8,090 nt of DNA from Opitutales bacterium UBA7389 (GTDB taxonomy: Bacteria > Verrucomicrobiota > Verrucomicrobiia > Opitutales > Opitutaceae). The stretch spans positions 1 through 8,090 of the forward strand of contig DKNL01000236.1 of assembly GCA_002474325.1 (NCBI GenBank), read 5' to 3'. Of this stretch, positions 1 through 5,870 are shown piece after piece. The translations under genes and the position numbers were made by a program. How positions within the stretch are numbered: position 1 is the first letter of the stretch; each line of letters begins with the position of its first letter. The notes beneath the pieces were generated by a model that ran no database searches, had not been told where the DNA came from, and worked only from the letters and a program-made list of their open reading frames with translations.

Positions 1-246
1 CGGTTCTTGGCGGGAAGTCTATTCGGCTCAGCCCGGTGTATTGGAGCGATCGTTTTGACGCTGTTGTACAGGGTCGTAGATGAGTGGATACAATGCTATA
101 ATCCATTGCGATCGTTTGATGCCTGGGCTTGGATTGCCGATTTGGCCGTGTCTATTGCGGCCATCTGGGTATATCGAAATTGGCGGCTTTATCGCTGGGT
201 GCTAGAGACGCGAGTTTTTGACCTGTGTCGACTAAAGTTGACGTAG
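1..246 (+). CDS. VanZ-like family membrane protein, C-terminal part (5' truncated)
   Basis: The reading frame is open from the first base and ends at TAG 244-246, giving 81 residues of a protein whose start lies outside the window. A hydrophobic stretch (about residues 13-23) is followed by a DEWIQ motif, then an NPLRSFDAWAW segment and a second hydrophobic stretch ending in a basic WVYRNWRLYRW tail. This order of DE-x-x-Q, P-x-R, D-W-x-x-D-L and a terminal helix is typical of the VanZ-like family: small multi-pass inner-membrane proteins, named after a teicoplanin-resistance accessory protein but mostly of unknown function. A TTG at 7-9 could be read as a start, but the frame continues upstream and the family needs more N-terminal helices, so this is a fragment. 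It ends 66 bp before ligA on the same strand. The family call is from motif recognition only. Confidence 0.62.
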   Translation, partial: RFLAGSLFGSARCIGAIVLTLLYRVVDEWIQCYNPLRSFDAWAWIADLAVSIAAIWVYRNWRLYRWVLETRVFDLCRLKLT

Positions 247-312
247 ATAGATTAAGCGGGCCAGCGCAACCGAACCTTGCCTTTAAAGTGTGCGAGCTTT
301 CTATAGATACCG
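247..312 (+). promoter_or_regulatory. Possible ligA promoter with very short or no 5' leader
   Basis: The spacer between the VanZ-like gene and ligA contains TTGCCT (277-282) and TATAGA (302-307) separated by 19 bp, a loose sigma-70-type match. The -10-like hexamer ends only 5 bp before the ATG at 313, so a transcript from it would begin at or next to the start codon. No Shine-Dalgarno sequence precedes the ATG. The 19-bp spacing is longer than optimal, so this is tentative; ligA could instead be co-transcribed from upstream. Confidence 0.3.
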
Positions 313-2337
313 ATGAATGAAACCGCGGCGGCAGAGAGGATTCGCTTTCTTACCAATGAGATTATACGGCACGACGAGCTCTATTATCGCAAAGCGAATC
401 CGGAAATAAGCGATTTCGATTATGATCTGCTGAAGCAGGAACTAGAAGAGCTCGAGCGGACCCATCCTAATTTGGCTCATGAGGATTCGCCGACTGGGCA
501 GGTAGGCGAAGACTTATCGGATGGATTTCAAGTTTATCAGCACCGTTTGCCGATGCTGAGTCTGGATAATACGTATTCGAAAGATGAATTCTTCGCATTT
601 GTCGAGAGGGTTGGCAAAGGGCTGAGATCGAAATCGATCGAGTTTGTCGTTGAGCCGAAAATCGATGGGGTTGCGGTAAGCGTCACGTACGAGAACGGAC
701 AATTAGTCCGAGCAGTCACTAGAGGAAATGGGGCGGAGGGTGATGATATTACCGCTAATGCGATTTTAATAGGAGAGCTTCCGAAGTCCATCGAGGGGAG
801 TCGCGTACCAGAGATCATAGAAGTTCGCGGGGAGATTTACATGCGCAATGACGAATTCGATCGGATCAATGCTGAACGGCAGGCGGCGGGACTAGACGAG
901 TTCAAGAATCCCCGCAATTTAGCTGCGGGAACGGTGAAGATGTTGGATCGTGTCGAGGTAGCGAAGCGGCAATTGAATATTGTTTTGTACGGTCTGGGGT
1001 TTAGTCAACCGAGTGCATCGGATACGCAATGGAGATATCATGAAAGCTTAAGAGAATGGCGATTTCCTGTGGGCGAGCGCTTTTGGAAAGTCAATGGGGC
1101 CGTGGAAGCTTGGGATGCGATCGAGCAGTTGGATGCCATGCGCAACGATTTTGCCTATCCTACCGATGGGGCGGTTGTTAAGGTGAACGGTTTTGTCGAG
1201 CAAGATATCCTGGGGCAGACATCCAAAGCCCCGAGATGGGCAATAGCTTACAAATTCGCGGCCGAACAAGCGGAAACCTTGCTGGAAGATATCTTCATAC
1301 AGGTTGGCAGAACCGGTGTATTGACTCCGGTGGCCCAACTGAAGCCGACAACTCTCGCAGGAACGACCGTTTCCCGGGCGACCTTGCACAATGCTGAAGA
1401 GATGGAGCGTAAGGACGTACGTGTTGGCGATATGGTAGTCGTGGAAAAAGCCGGAGAGATCATTCCTGCGGTTTTACGGGTGATCGAGGAAAAGCGTCCT
1501 TCAGGCAGCTCGCCGTTCGTATTTCCAATTACTTGTCCGGAATGCGGATCGGAGACCCGCAAATTGGAAGGGGAAGTCGCATTGCGATGTATCAATTCAG
1601 AGTGCCCAGCCCAGGTGCGGGGGCGCTTGGAGCATTTCTCATCCCGTCAGTGCATGGATATCGAAGGATTGGGAATTGCCTTAGTCAATCAACTGGTCTC
1701 TCGATCCTTGATATCAAATTGCGCTGATATCTACCGTTTGACTTTCGACGATCTGGTTGGTCTGGAAAAGTTTGCGGACAAATCGGCCAAAAATCTGCTG
1801 GAGGCTATTGAGAGAAGCCAAGGTAATGAATTATGGCGACTACTGCACGGATTGGGAATTTCTCAGGTAGGCGTTGCTGCAGCCAAAGATTTGGCGAAAG
1901 CGTATGATTCGCTAGCGCATCTGCGGGAGGCCTCTGTCGAGTCGCTGATTGAGGTAGAAGGAATTGGGGAAAAGACGGCGGAGGGCATCGTGACGTACTT
2001 TAACAACAAAGCCAATGCGTCCATGATCGATGATCTGTTCGAACTAGGCATGAATCCCGCAGCTCCGGAAATTCCTCAAGGAGATGACGTGATTTTCGGC
2101 GGTATGATCTTTGTTATTACAGGTACTTTGCCTACCATGAAACGCAACGAAGCGAAGGCCCTGATCGAAAGCAAAGGTGGGAAAGCCGTAGGTAGCGTCA
2201 GCAAAAAGACGGATTATCTCGTAGCCGGGGAATCAGCCGGCTCGAAATTGTTCAAAGCTGAAAGCCTGGGGGTTCCCATACTTAGCGAAGGCGGATTGCT
2301 GGCTTTGATTGATTCGCTTGGGTCTGGTGGATCTTGA
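313..2337 (+). CDS. ligA: NAD-dependent DNA ligase LigA
   Basis: LigA seals 3'-OH/5'-phosphate nicks in duplex DNA using NAD+, and joins Okazaki fragments and repair patches. The protein has 674 residues, the usual size for the family (about 670). Domain Ia, which binds NMN, shows the YYRKANPEISDFDYD segment near residues 24-38. The adenylation domain carries the EPKIDG motif with the AMP-accepting lysine K116 and the downstream EVRGEIYM (170-177) and NPRNLAAGT (199-207) motifs; the TDGAVVK motif (284-290) and an OB fold follow. A four-cysteine zinc finger is complete at C408, C411, C426 and C431. Helix-hairpin-helix repeats span about 440-565, including GLGI motifs at 452 and 513 and VEGIGEKTA near 548. 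A BRCT domain occupies about 592-672. All catalytic features are intact. It starts at ATG 313 without a recognisable ribosome-binding site and ends convergently 32 bp from the next gene. Confidence 0.98.
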   Translation: MNETAAAERIRFLTNEIIRHDELYYRKANPEISDFDYDLLKQELEELERTHPNLAHEDSPTGQVGEDLSDGFQVYQHRLPMLSLDNTYSKDEFFAFVERVGKGLRSKSIEFVVEPKIDGVAVSVTYENGQLVRAVTRGNGAEGDDITANAILIGELPKSIEGSRVPEIIEVRGEIYMRNDEFDRINAERQAAGLDEFKNPRNLAAGTVKMLDRVEVAKRQLNIVLYGLGFSQPSASDTQWRYHESLREWRFPVGERFWKVNGAVEAWDAIEQLDAMRNDFAYPTDGAVVKVNGFVEQDILGQTSKAPRWAIAYKFAAEQAETLLEDIFIQVGRTGVLTPVAQLKPTTLAGTTVSRATLHNAEEMERKDVRVGDMVVVEKAGEIIPAVLRVIEEKRPSGSSPFVFPITCPECGSETRKLEGEVALRCINSECPAQVRGRLEHFSSRQCMDIEGLGIALVNQLVSRSLISNCADIYRLTFDDLVGLEKFADKSAKNLLEAIERSQGNELWRLLHGLGISQVGVAAAKDLAKAYDSLAHLREASVESLIEVEGIGEKTAEGIVTYFNNKANASMIDDLFELGMNPAAPEIPQGDDVIFGGMIFVITGTLPTMKRNEAKALIESKGGKAVGSVSKKTDYLVAGESAGSKLFKAESLGVPILSEGGLLALIDSLGSGGS

Positions 2338-2346
2338 GCGTTAGGA

Positions 2347-2367
2347 CTCAGTTTGAAAAGAGCTGAG
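2347..2367 (+). terminator. Weak stem-loop between convergent genes
   Basis: CTCAG (2347-2351) pairs with CTGAG (2363-2367). In the ligA transcript the stem can extend inward through U-G, U-A and U-G pairs to a GAAAA loop. It sits 10 bp after the ligA stop and 3 bp before the end of the opposing gene. No T-tract follows on either strand, so an intrinsic terminator is only a possibility. Confidence 0.3.
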
Positions 2368-2369
2368 GC

Positions 2370-2870
2370 TTACATTCCTGCCGGCCCTTGCATTTTCGCT
2401 TGAAGCTCCGTTTGGAAAGTCTCGATATCCTCCTGGCTTGGCTTATAACCTGGCTGGTCAGGATCGAGCCCAAGTCGACCTGCAGGATCGACGTACCATT
2501 TCGCTGATACACCATCGCTAAATGTTACGCTGCCGCTAAGGGCTGTTCCTGGTCTTTTAATCGAGTCGATATCTACCGTAACGCCCCCGCCGTGAGCTGC
2601 CGTTTGGCTGGTCTCCGTTCCGGATTGATCTAGAATTCCGCCGCTGCTACCCGCAGAGCTCGCGCCGGAGTTAGTGGGCGCATTCAGATCCGTGGAAACC
2701 TTCTCTTGGTCCTGCAATTCGAGATTCAGATCGTCGATAAGGAAACGGGTTTCCATATAGGTGGCCGCAACTTCGAATTCGTTGGTGATCAAGCTCTGAA
2801 TATCCGCGATGGAGGCTCCGTTGTTCAGACGTTGAGCGATAACGCTCTTCTGTTCGTCGCTAAGATTCAT
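2370..2870 (-). CDS. Uncharacterised protein encoded downstream of dnaA
   Basis: This 166-residue protein has no function I can assign. The N-terminal ~50 residues (LSDEQKSVIAQRLNNG, then SIADIQSLITNEF and YMETRFLIDDL) look helical and resemble a helix-turn-helix layout, with a short helix, a glycine turn, an SIADI helix and a longer helix. Residues ~58-90 are a low-complexity Ser/Gly/Thr/Ala linker. The C-terminal ~70 residues look like a compact beta-rich module (VTVDIDSIKRPG, SGSVTFSDGVSAKWYVD, GRLGLD) followed by a helix (SQEDIETFQTELQAKM). There is no signal peptide or membrane helix, so it is probably cytoplasmic. I associate proteins of this plan with Verrucomicrobiota, but I could not check this. 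ATG at 2870 is preferred; an in-frame TTG lies immediately before it at 2873. Neither has a clear Shine-Dalgarno sequence. It lies on the dnaA strand, 115 bp beyond the dnaA stop, so co-transcription is possible. Confidence 0.8.
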   Translation of the reverse strand: MNLSDEQKSVIAQRLNNGASIADIQSLITNEFEVAATYMETRFLIDDLNLELQDQEKVSTDLNAPTNSGASSAGSSGGILDQSGTETSQTAAHGGGVTVDIDSIKRPGTALSGSVTFSDGVSAKWYVDPAGRLGLDPDQPGYKPSQEDIETFQTELQAKMQGPAGM

Positions 2871-2884
2871 CAATGTATTTAGTT

Positions 2885-2928
2885 CAAAGGCGATTGATTT
2901 CCAGAGGCAATGGTTTTTCTAGCCTTTG
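2885..2928 (-). repeat. Inverted repeat in the dnaA/unknown-gene spacer
   Basis: CAAAGGC (2885-2891) and GCCTTTG (2922-2928) are perfect 7-bp complementary arms around a 30-bp spacer. The spacer holds a small internal CCA/TGG pairing. Next to it, TCTAT-CGA-ATAGA (2929-2941) forms a second 5-bp hairpin. Both lie in the would-be leader of the 2370-2870 gene. Neither is followed by a T-tract, so they may be leader structure or chance. Confidence 0.35.
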
Positions 2929-2985
2929 TCTATCGAATAGAAGAACGGGGACAGCCCACTAGCTAAAAAATGGGCCTAAAAGAAA

Positions 2986-4371
2986 CTACCTGGAGAGCTG
3001 GGACTTCAGATAGTCGACGCTGTGTCGGACCGTATCGTCTTGGTCGACGAGATTCTCGACTTGGCGGCAAGCATGGATGACTGTTCCGTGGTCCCGTCCG
3101 CCGAAGGCTTCTCCGATCTCTTGCAATGAGTGCTTCGTCAACCCGCGACTTAAGTACATGGCGATCTGCCGGGGTACAGCTATATGATTGGGCCGACGGC
3201 GGCTAAGCATGTCCGAGTGCCGAAGTTCGAAGTACTCCGCTACTCGCTTCTGAATAGCGTCGATCGTCAATTGCTGGCGGGCCGCTTCCATTAGGACATC
3301 CCTCAAAAGCATTTCGCAAGTGGTTATGTCGAGGGCTTTGCCCGTAAGCGAAGAATAGCTGCAAACCTTTATGAGGGCACCTTCCAATCGCCGTATATTT
3401 TTAACGATGTGCTCGGCAATAAAGTTAATCACGTCCTCCTGCACATTGAAATTGTGCTGCTCAGCCTTTTTGCGAAGAATAGCCACTCGGGTTTCGAAAT
3501 CAGGAGCCTGAATATCGGTGACCAATCCCCATTGGAATCTGGATACGAGGCGATTCTCTAGCTTGGCGATCTCGTTTACCGGACGGTCGCTAGAGAGGAA
3601 AATCTGCTTCTGCTGCTCGAAAAGCTCATTAAAAGTGTGGAAAAACTCTTCTTGAATGCGTTCCTTGCCGCTCAAGAACTGAACGTCATCAATGAAGAGG
3701 ACATCGACCTTGCGATAACGCTTTCGGAATTGGGTTAGCGTGTTTTCCTGAATCGAGGAAATAAATTCGTTGGTGAATTTCTCCGATGAAAGGTAAGCGA
3801 TGCGCGCCTCCGGCTTATTACGGTTGATGTGATGGCCAACCGCGTGCATGAGGTGAGTTTTCCCCAAGCCAGTGTCGCCGTAGACGAAAAGCGGATTGTA
3901 AGCGCCGGCAGGAGCATGGGCAACAGCCATTGCAGCCGCGTGAGCTAGCTGATTATTGGAGCCTACAACGAAATTCTCGAAGGTATTTCGACGATTGAGC
4001 GTTGTCTCCGCAGGGCTATTGCTCAAGGGAGCGAAGCGACTCACTGACGACTGGAATCGTCCATCGACACAATCGGCGATTCGATTGCTATCTTGGGCAG
4101 TCTCGGTTTCGCCGCTGTTCCTGTTTTGAAGGGCAACAGTCACCGGATAGCCAAGAAATCGCTGAAAAGCCTTCGACAACAAATCGAGATAGTTGTCGTT
4201 GATCCAAATCGCGGAGAACTCGTTGGCGACCTGAAGCACGACAGCTGAATCGTTGGCCTCGAGACAATCTACGTTGGCGAACCAGCTCTCGAAAATGTCT
4301 TTAGGAAGGAGCTCAGTTAACTCGGCTTTAACTTTTTCCCAAATTTGTGTGGGATCGGAAACCTGCGGCAT
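2986..4371 (-). CDS. dnaA: Chromosomal replication initiator protein DnaA
   Basis: DnaA binds DnaA boxes at oriC as an ATP-dependent oligomer, melts the origin and loads helicase; it also controls transcription, usually including its own. The 461 residues are a normal length. Domain I (about 1-80) includes IWEKVKAELTELLPKDIFESW. Domain II is a linker of roughly 85-125. The AAA+ domain III has Walker A GDTGLGKT (165-172), Walker B VDVLFIDD (222-229), sensor 1 SSDRP (260-264), the box VII arginine R278 in RLVSRF, and sensor 2 R327 in KNIRRLEGAL. Domain IV (about 365-461) has R393 matching E. coli R399 and the DNA-binding signature GGRDHGTVIHACRQV (424-438). The residue after RDH is Gly where E. 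coli has base-contacting T435. ATG 4371 has no clear Shine-Dalgarno sequence. A DnaA box lies 26-34 bp upstream, which suggests autoregulation. No dnaN, recF or gyrB follows in the window. Confidence 0.98.
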   Translation of the reverse strand: MPQVSDPTQIWEKVKAELTELLPKDIFESWFANVDCLEANDSAVVLQVANEFSAIWINDNYLDLLSKAFQRFLGYPVTVALQNRNSGETETAQDSNRIADCVDGRFQSSVSRFAPLSNSPAETTLNRRNTFENFVVGSNNQLAHAAAMAVAHAPAGAYNPLFVYGDTGLGKTHLMHAVGHHINRNKPEARIAYLSSEKFTNEFISSIQENTLTQFRKRYRKVDVLFIDDVQFLSGKERIQEEFFHTFNELFEQQKQIFLSSDRPVNEIAKLENRLVSRFQWGLVTDIQAPDFETRVAILRKKAEQHNFNVQEDVINFIAEHIVKNIRRLEGALIKVCSYSSLTGKALDITTCEMLLRDVLMEAARQQLTIDAIQKRVAEYFELRHSDMLSRRRPNHIAVPRQIAMYLSRGLTKHSLQEIGEAFGGRDHGTVIHACRQVENLVDQDDTVRHSVDYLKSQLSR

Positions 4372-4396
4372 TGAAATATGTTAGAAACGTTAGCGG

Positions 4397-4405
4397 TTAT
4401 TCACA
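4397..4405 (+). promoter_or_regulatory. DnaA box (TTATTCACA)
   Basis: TTATTCACA matches the relaxed E. coli consensus TTATNCACA at every position. It lies 26-34 bp upstream of the dnaA start codon, where a bound DnaA could block its own transcription. Confidence 0.7.
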
Positions 4406-4434
4406 TCATTGATAAACGCGACGAAACGCTGGCT

Positions 4435-4452
4435 GTTTCCAACTTGGTTTCC
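4435..4452. repeat. Short direct repeat GTTTCC with 12-bp period
   Basis: GTTTCC occurs at 4435-4440 and 4447-4452, one per 12 bp. CCAACTTGG (4439-4447) bridges them as a short palindrome. Three AAACG words (4385, 4414, 4424) lie between this repeat and dnaA. It could be part of a protein-binding site, but repeats this short can arise by chance. Confidence 0.25.
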
Positions 4453-4495
4453 ATAAAAAAGTGCCACTTCAAAATGAGTTCAACGGGCTCACAAG

Positions 4496-4516
4496 AGGCA
4501 TTCTCTATGAATGCCT
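4496..4516. repeat. Perfect 8-bp inverted repeat upstream of dnaA
   Basis: AGGCATTC (4496-4503) and GAATGCCT (4509-4516) are perfect complementary arms around a 5-nt TCTAT loop, centred about 135 bp upstream of the dnaA start. It could be a hairpin in a long dnaA leader or an operator. It has no T-tract on either side, so it does not look like an intrinsic terminator. Confidence 0.6.
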
Positions 4517-4644
4517 TGATAAATCGTTGCTATTTAAGAGTTTAAAGAGGATGATAATGCGGCTTATTCGGAATGGAAAATCAAGGTGTTAACGAAGAGC
4601 GTGGGATGCGTGTTTTAAAGGAATTGTTTTAATAGTAACGTAAA

Positions 4645-4690
4645 GAGAATCGCAATTCTCAAGTTCTAGTTTTGTACAACTTGTTAACAA
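4645..4690. repeat. Cluster of three palindromes in AT-rich DNA
   Basis: Three symmetric elements occur within 46 bp: GAGAAT-CGCA-ATTCTC (4645-4660), the 8-bp palindrome TTGTACAA (4672-4679) and the 10-bp palindrome TTGTTAACAA (4681-4690). TTGTTAACA is one mismatch from the TTGTNCACA variant of the DnaA box, on both strands by symmetry. This may be a regulator-binding region or part of an origin; I cannot identify a protein. Confidence 0.45.
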
Positions 4691-4695
4691 TCCGC

Positions 4696-4704
4696 TGCGC
4701 ATAA
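4696..4704 (-). promoter_or_regulatory. Near-consensus DnaA box (TTATGCGCA)
   Basis: On the minus strand the sequence reads TTATGCGCA, one mismatch from TTATNCACA. It is adjacent to the palindrome cluster at 4645-4690. A single 9-mer with one mismatch is weak alone; its position upstream of dnaA makes it plausible. Confidence 0.4.
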
Positions 4705-4756
4705 GTTTTCATGCAAAAACCTTGCCTTGGAAGAGCTCATTACTCTCGCGTGGAAC

Positions 4757-4781
4757 TCTTTAAATAGCAGCTGTTTAAAGA
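4757..4781. repeat. 25-bp near-perfect dyad with TTTAAA arms
   Basis: TCTTTAAA (4757-4764) and TTTAAAGA (4774-4781) are perfect 8-bp arms. The 9 bp between them (TAGCAGCTG) continue the symmetry around A4769, apart from one T/G mismatch. Eleven of twelve position pairs are therefore complementary. The lack of a real loop suits a dimeric DNA-binding protein better than an RNA hairpin. Confidence 0.5.
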
Positions 4782-4784
4782 TGG

Positions 4785-4829
4785 AAGATTCGTGAATCGA
4801 CGATCTTAGACGGACTTTGCTGACCGTCT
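4785..4829 (-). terminator. Two tandem hairpins after hprK
   Basis: Downstream of the hprK stop, in its direction of transcription, the first stem is AGACGG/CCGTCT (4808-4813 with 4824-4829, 10-nt loop). It is directly abutted by AAGAT-CGT/ACG-ATCTT (4785-4793 with 4800-4807, one bulged T). They lie about 24-68 nt past the stop. Neither is followed by a U-tract, so if they end or stabilise the operon mRNA it would be by a non-canonical or factor-dependent route. Confidence 0.35.
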
Positions 4830-4852
4830 GGAATGGCGGAAGCGGGATAAAA

Positions 4853-5815
4853 TTATTTTTTCCCGGCCATCTTGGCGATTAGGTGGTCATTGAACTCGTT
4901 CGCGGGATCGTGCCCGAGTCTTTTCAAGGCTTGCACCATGGAAGCGACTTCTACGATTCGGGCGATATCCCGACCGGGACGGACATAGATTTCAATGTGG
5001 GGAATGTCGAGTCCGAGAATGGTGAAGTAGTCTTGATCCAATCCTGTCCGATCTTCATTTGCGTCAGGCGTCAGCTCCATAAGCGATACCACAAGATCAA
5101 TACGTTTTTCTGGACGAATGCTGCGTACGCCGAACATCTCGCCCACGTTGATAATCCCGATACCGCGGCACTCCATGTGCCCTTGATTGAGCTCCATGCT
5201 GGATGCGATCAATTCGCGTTCATCCAATAATCGGATACGAGTGATATCGTCGGCAACGATACTGTGGCCTCTTTCGATCAAAGCCAAGGCGCATTCGCTT
5301 TTACCTATACCGCTGCTTCCTCGGATAAGCGTACCCATTCCTTTGATATCCATCATCGTCCCGTGCTCTGTTGTGGAAGGGGCGAAAGCAGCGTCTAGAG
5401 CCAAGGTAGCTGCATTGATGAAGTTCATGGTGATCATTGAGGTTCTCAAGATTGGCAGTCCGCGCGTTTTGGCGATCTCTGTCATTACTGGCAATGGTAG
5501 ATAGTTGCGCGCGATCACCAGACAGGGAATCGTGTGTTCGATGAGTTTTGAAAGGCGTTTCCGTTGTGTATCCTCATCCAGACTACGCAAATAGGTCATT
5601 TCCGATGCACCGAGAACTTGGAGCCTCTTGTTGGCGAAGTAACGATAGAATCCGGTCAAAGCCAGAGAGGGTCGGTTGACGCTGCCCTCGCGAATGACCC
5701 GCCTGAGCCCGCGCTCCCCGGCAACCAGTTCTAATTTCAGTTGATCGGCGTACTCCTTTAGGAAGTCTCGAACGGAAAGGTTGTCGATTTTTTTGACCGG
5801 CTTGGAGTTGGGCAT
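4853..5815 (-). CDS. hprK: HPr kinase/phosphorylase
   Basis: HprK uses ATP or pyrophosphate to phosphorylate Ser46 of HPr and also removes that phosphate, setting carbon-source signalling through the PTS phosphorelay; it is cytoplasmic and usually hexameric. The 320 residues are close to the family's ~310. The N-terminal domain (about 1-130) is followed by the kinase core. Visible motifs are the HG dipeptide (H151, matching the catalytic His of the family), the P-loop GSSGIGKS (166-173), VADD (187-190), the family signature MECRGIGIINV (214-224) with MFGV (227-230), and the C-terminal VRPGRD (278-283) with EVASMVQALKRLGHD. The P-loop has Ser167 where Asp or Glu is common. It lies 55 bp after lptB on the same strand, at the end of the LPS-transport genes. 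In Gram-negatives hprK tends to sit with ptsN or ptsH, and neither is here. No Shine-Dalgarno sequence precedes ATG 5815. Confidence 0.95.
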   Translation of the reverse strand: MPNSKPVKKIDNLSVRDFLKEYADQLKLELVAGERGLRRVIREGSVNRPSLALTGFYRYFANKRLQVLGASEMTYLRSLDEDTQRKRLSKLIEHTIPCLVIARNYLPLPVMTEIAKTRGLPILRTSMITMNFINAATLALDAAFAPSTTEHGTMMDIKGMGTLIRGSSGIGKSECALALIERGHSIVADDITRIRLLDERELIASSMELNQGHMECRGIGIINVGEMFGVRSIRPEKRIDLVVSLMELTPDANEDRTGLDQDYFTILGLDIPHIEIYVRPGRDIARIVEVASMVQALKRLGHDPANEFNDHLIAKMAGKK

Positions 5816-5870
5816 CGAAGAGTGTGACTGTTTAGCGGTGCTGAAGTGTAGTTAGCGACTTAAACCGATT

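Larger units (their letters stand above)
4372..4852. promoter_or_regulatory. Non-coding region upstream of dnaA; candidate oriC/dnaA control region
   Basis: This 481-bp gap between dnaA and hprK has no credible ORF. It contains a consensus DnaA box, a second near-consensus box 299 bp away on the other strand, an AT-rich core (roughly 4520-4690) with recurring TTTAAAG words (4541, 4614, 4774 on +, and reversed at 4758), two GTTAAC sites (4588, 4683) and at least six inverted repeats, listed separately. Many bacterial origins lie beside dnaA and combine DnaA boxes with an AT-rich unwinding element, so oriC is a reasonable hypothesis. Only two good boxes are visible, which is few for an origin. 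A dnaA promoter/operator region is the safer call. I could not fix a promoter. Confidence 0.5.

Noticed and set aside
2946..2983. Intrinsic dnaA terminator from the GCCCA/TGGGC pairing
   Set aside because: The stem has a bulge, the T-run falls in the loop instead of after the stem, and no U-tract follows.
4453..4483. Minus-strand dnaA promoter candidate (TTGAAC with a T-rich TTTTAT about 19 bp downstream)
   Set aside because: The -10 match is poor and the spacing long, so I did not annotate a specific promoter.
4564..4572. TTATTCGGA as a third DnaA box
   Set aside because: It has two mismatches in the conserved CACA part; sites this loose are expected by chance in AT-rich DNA.
4883..5504. 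Two plus-strand open frames opposite hprK
   Set aside because: They are antisense shadows of a well-supported hprK and resemble no family.
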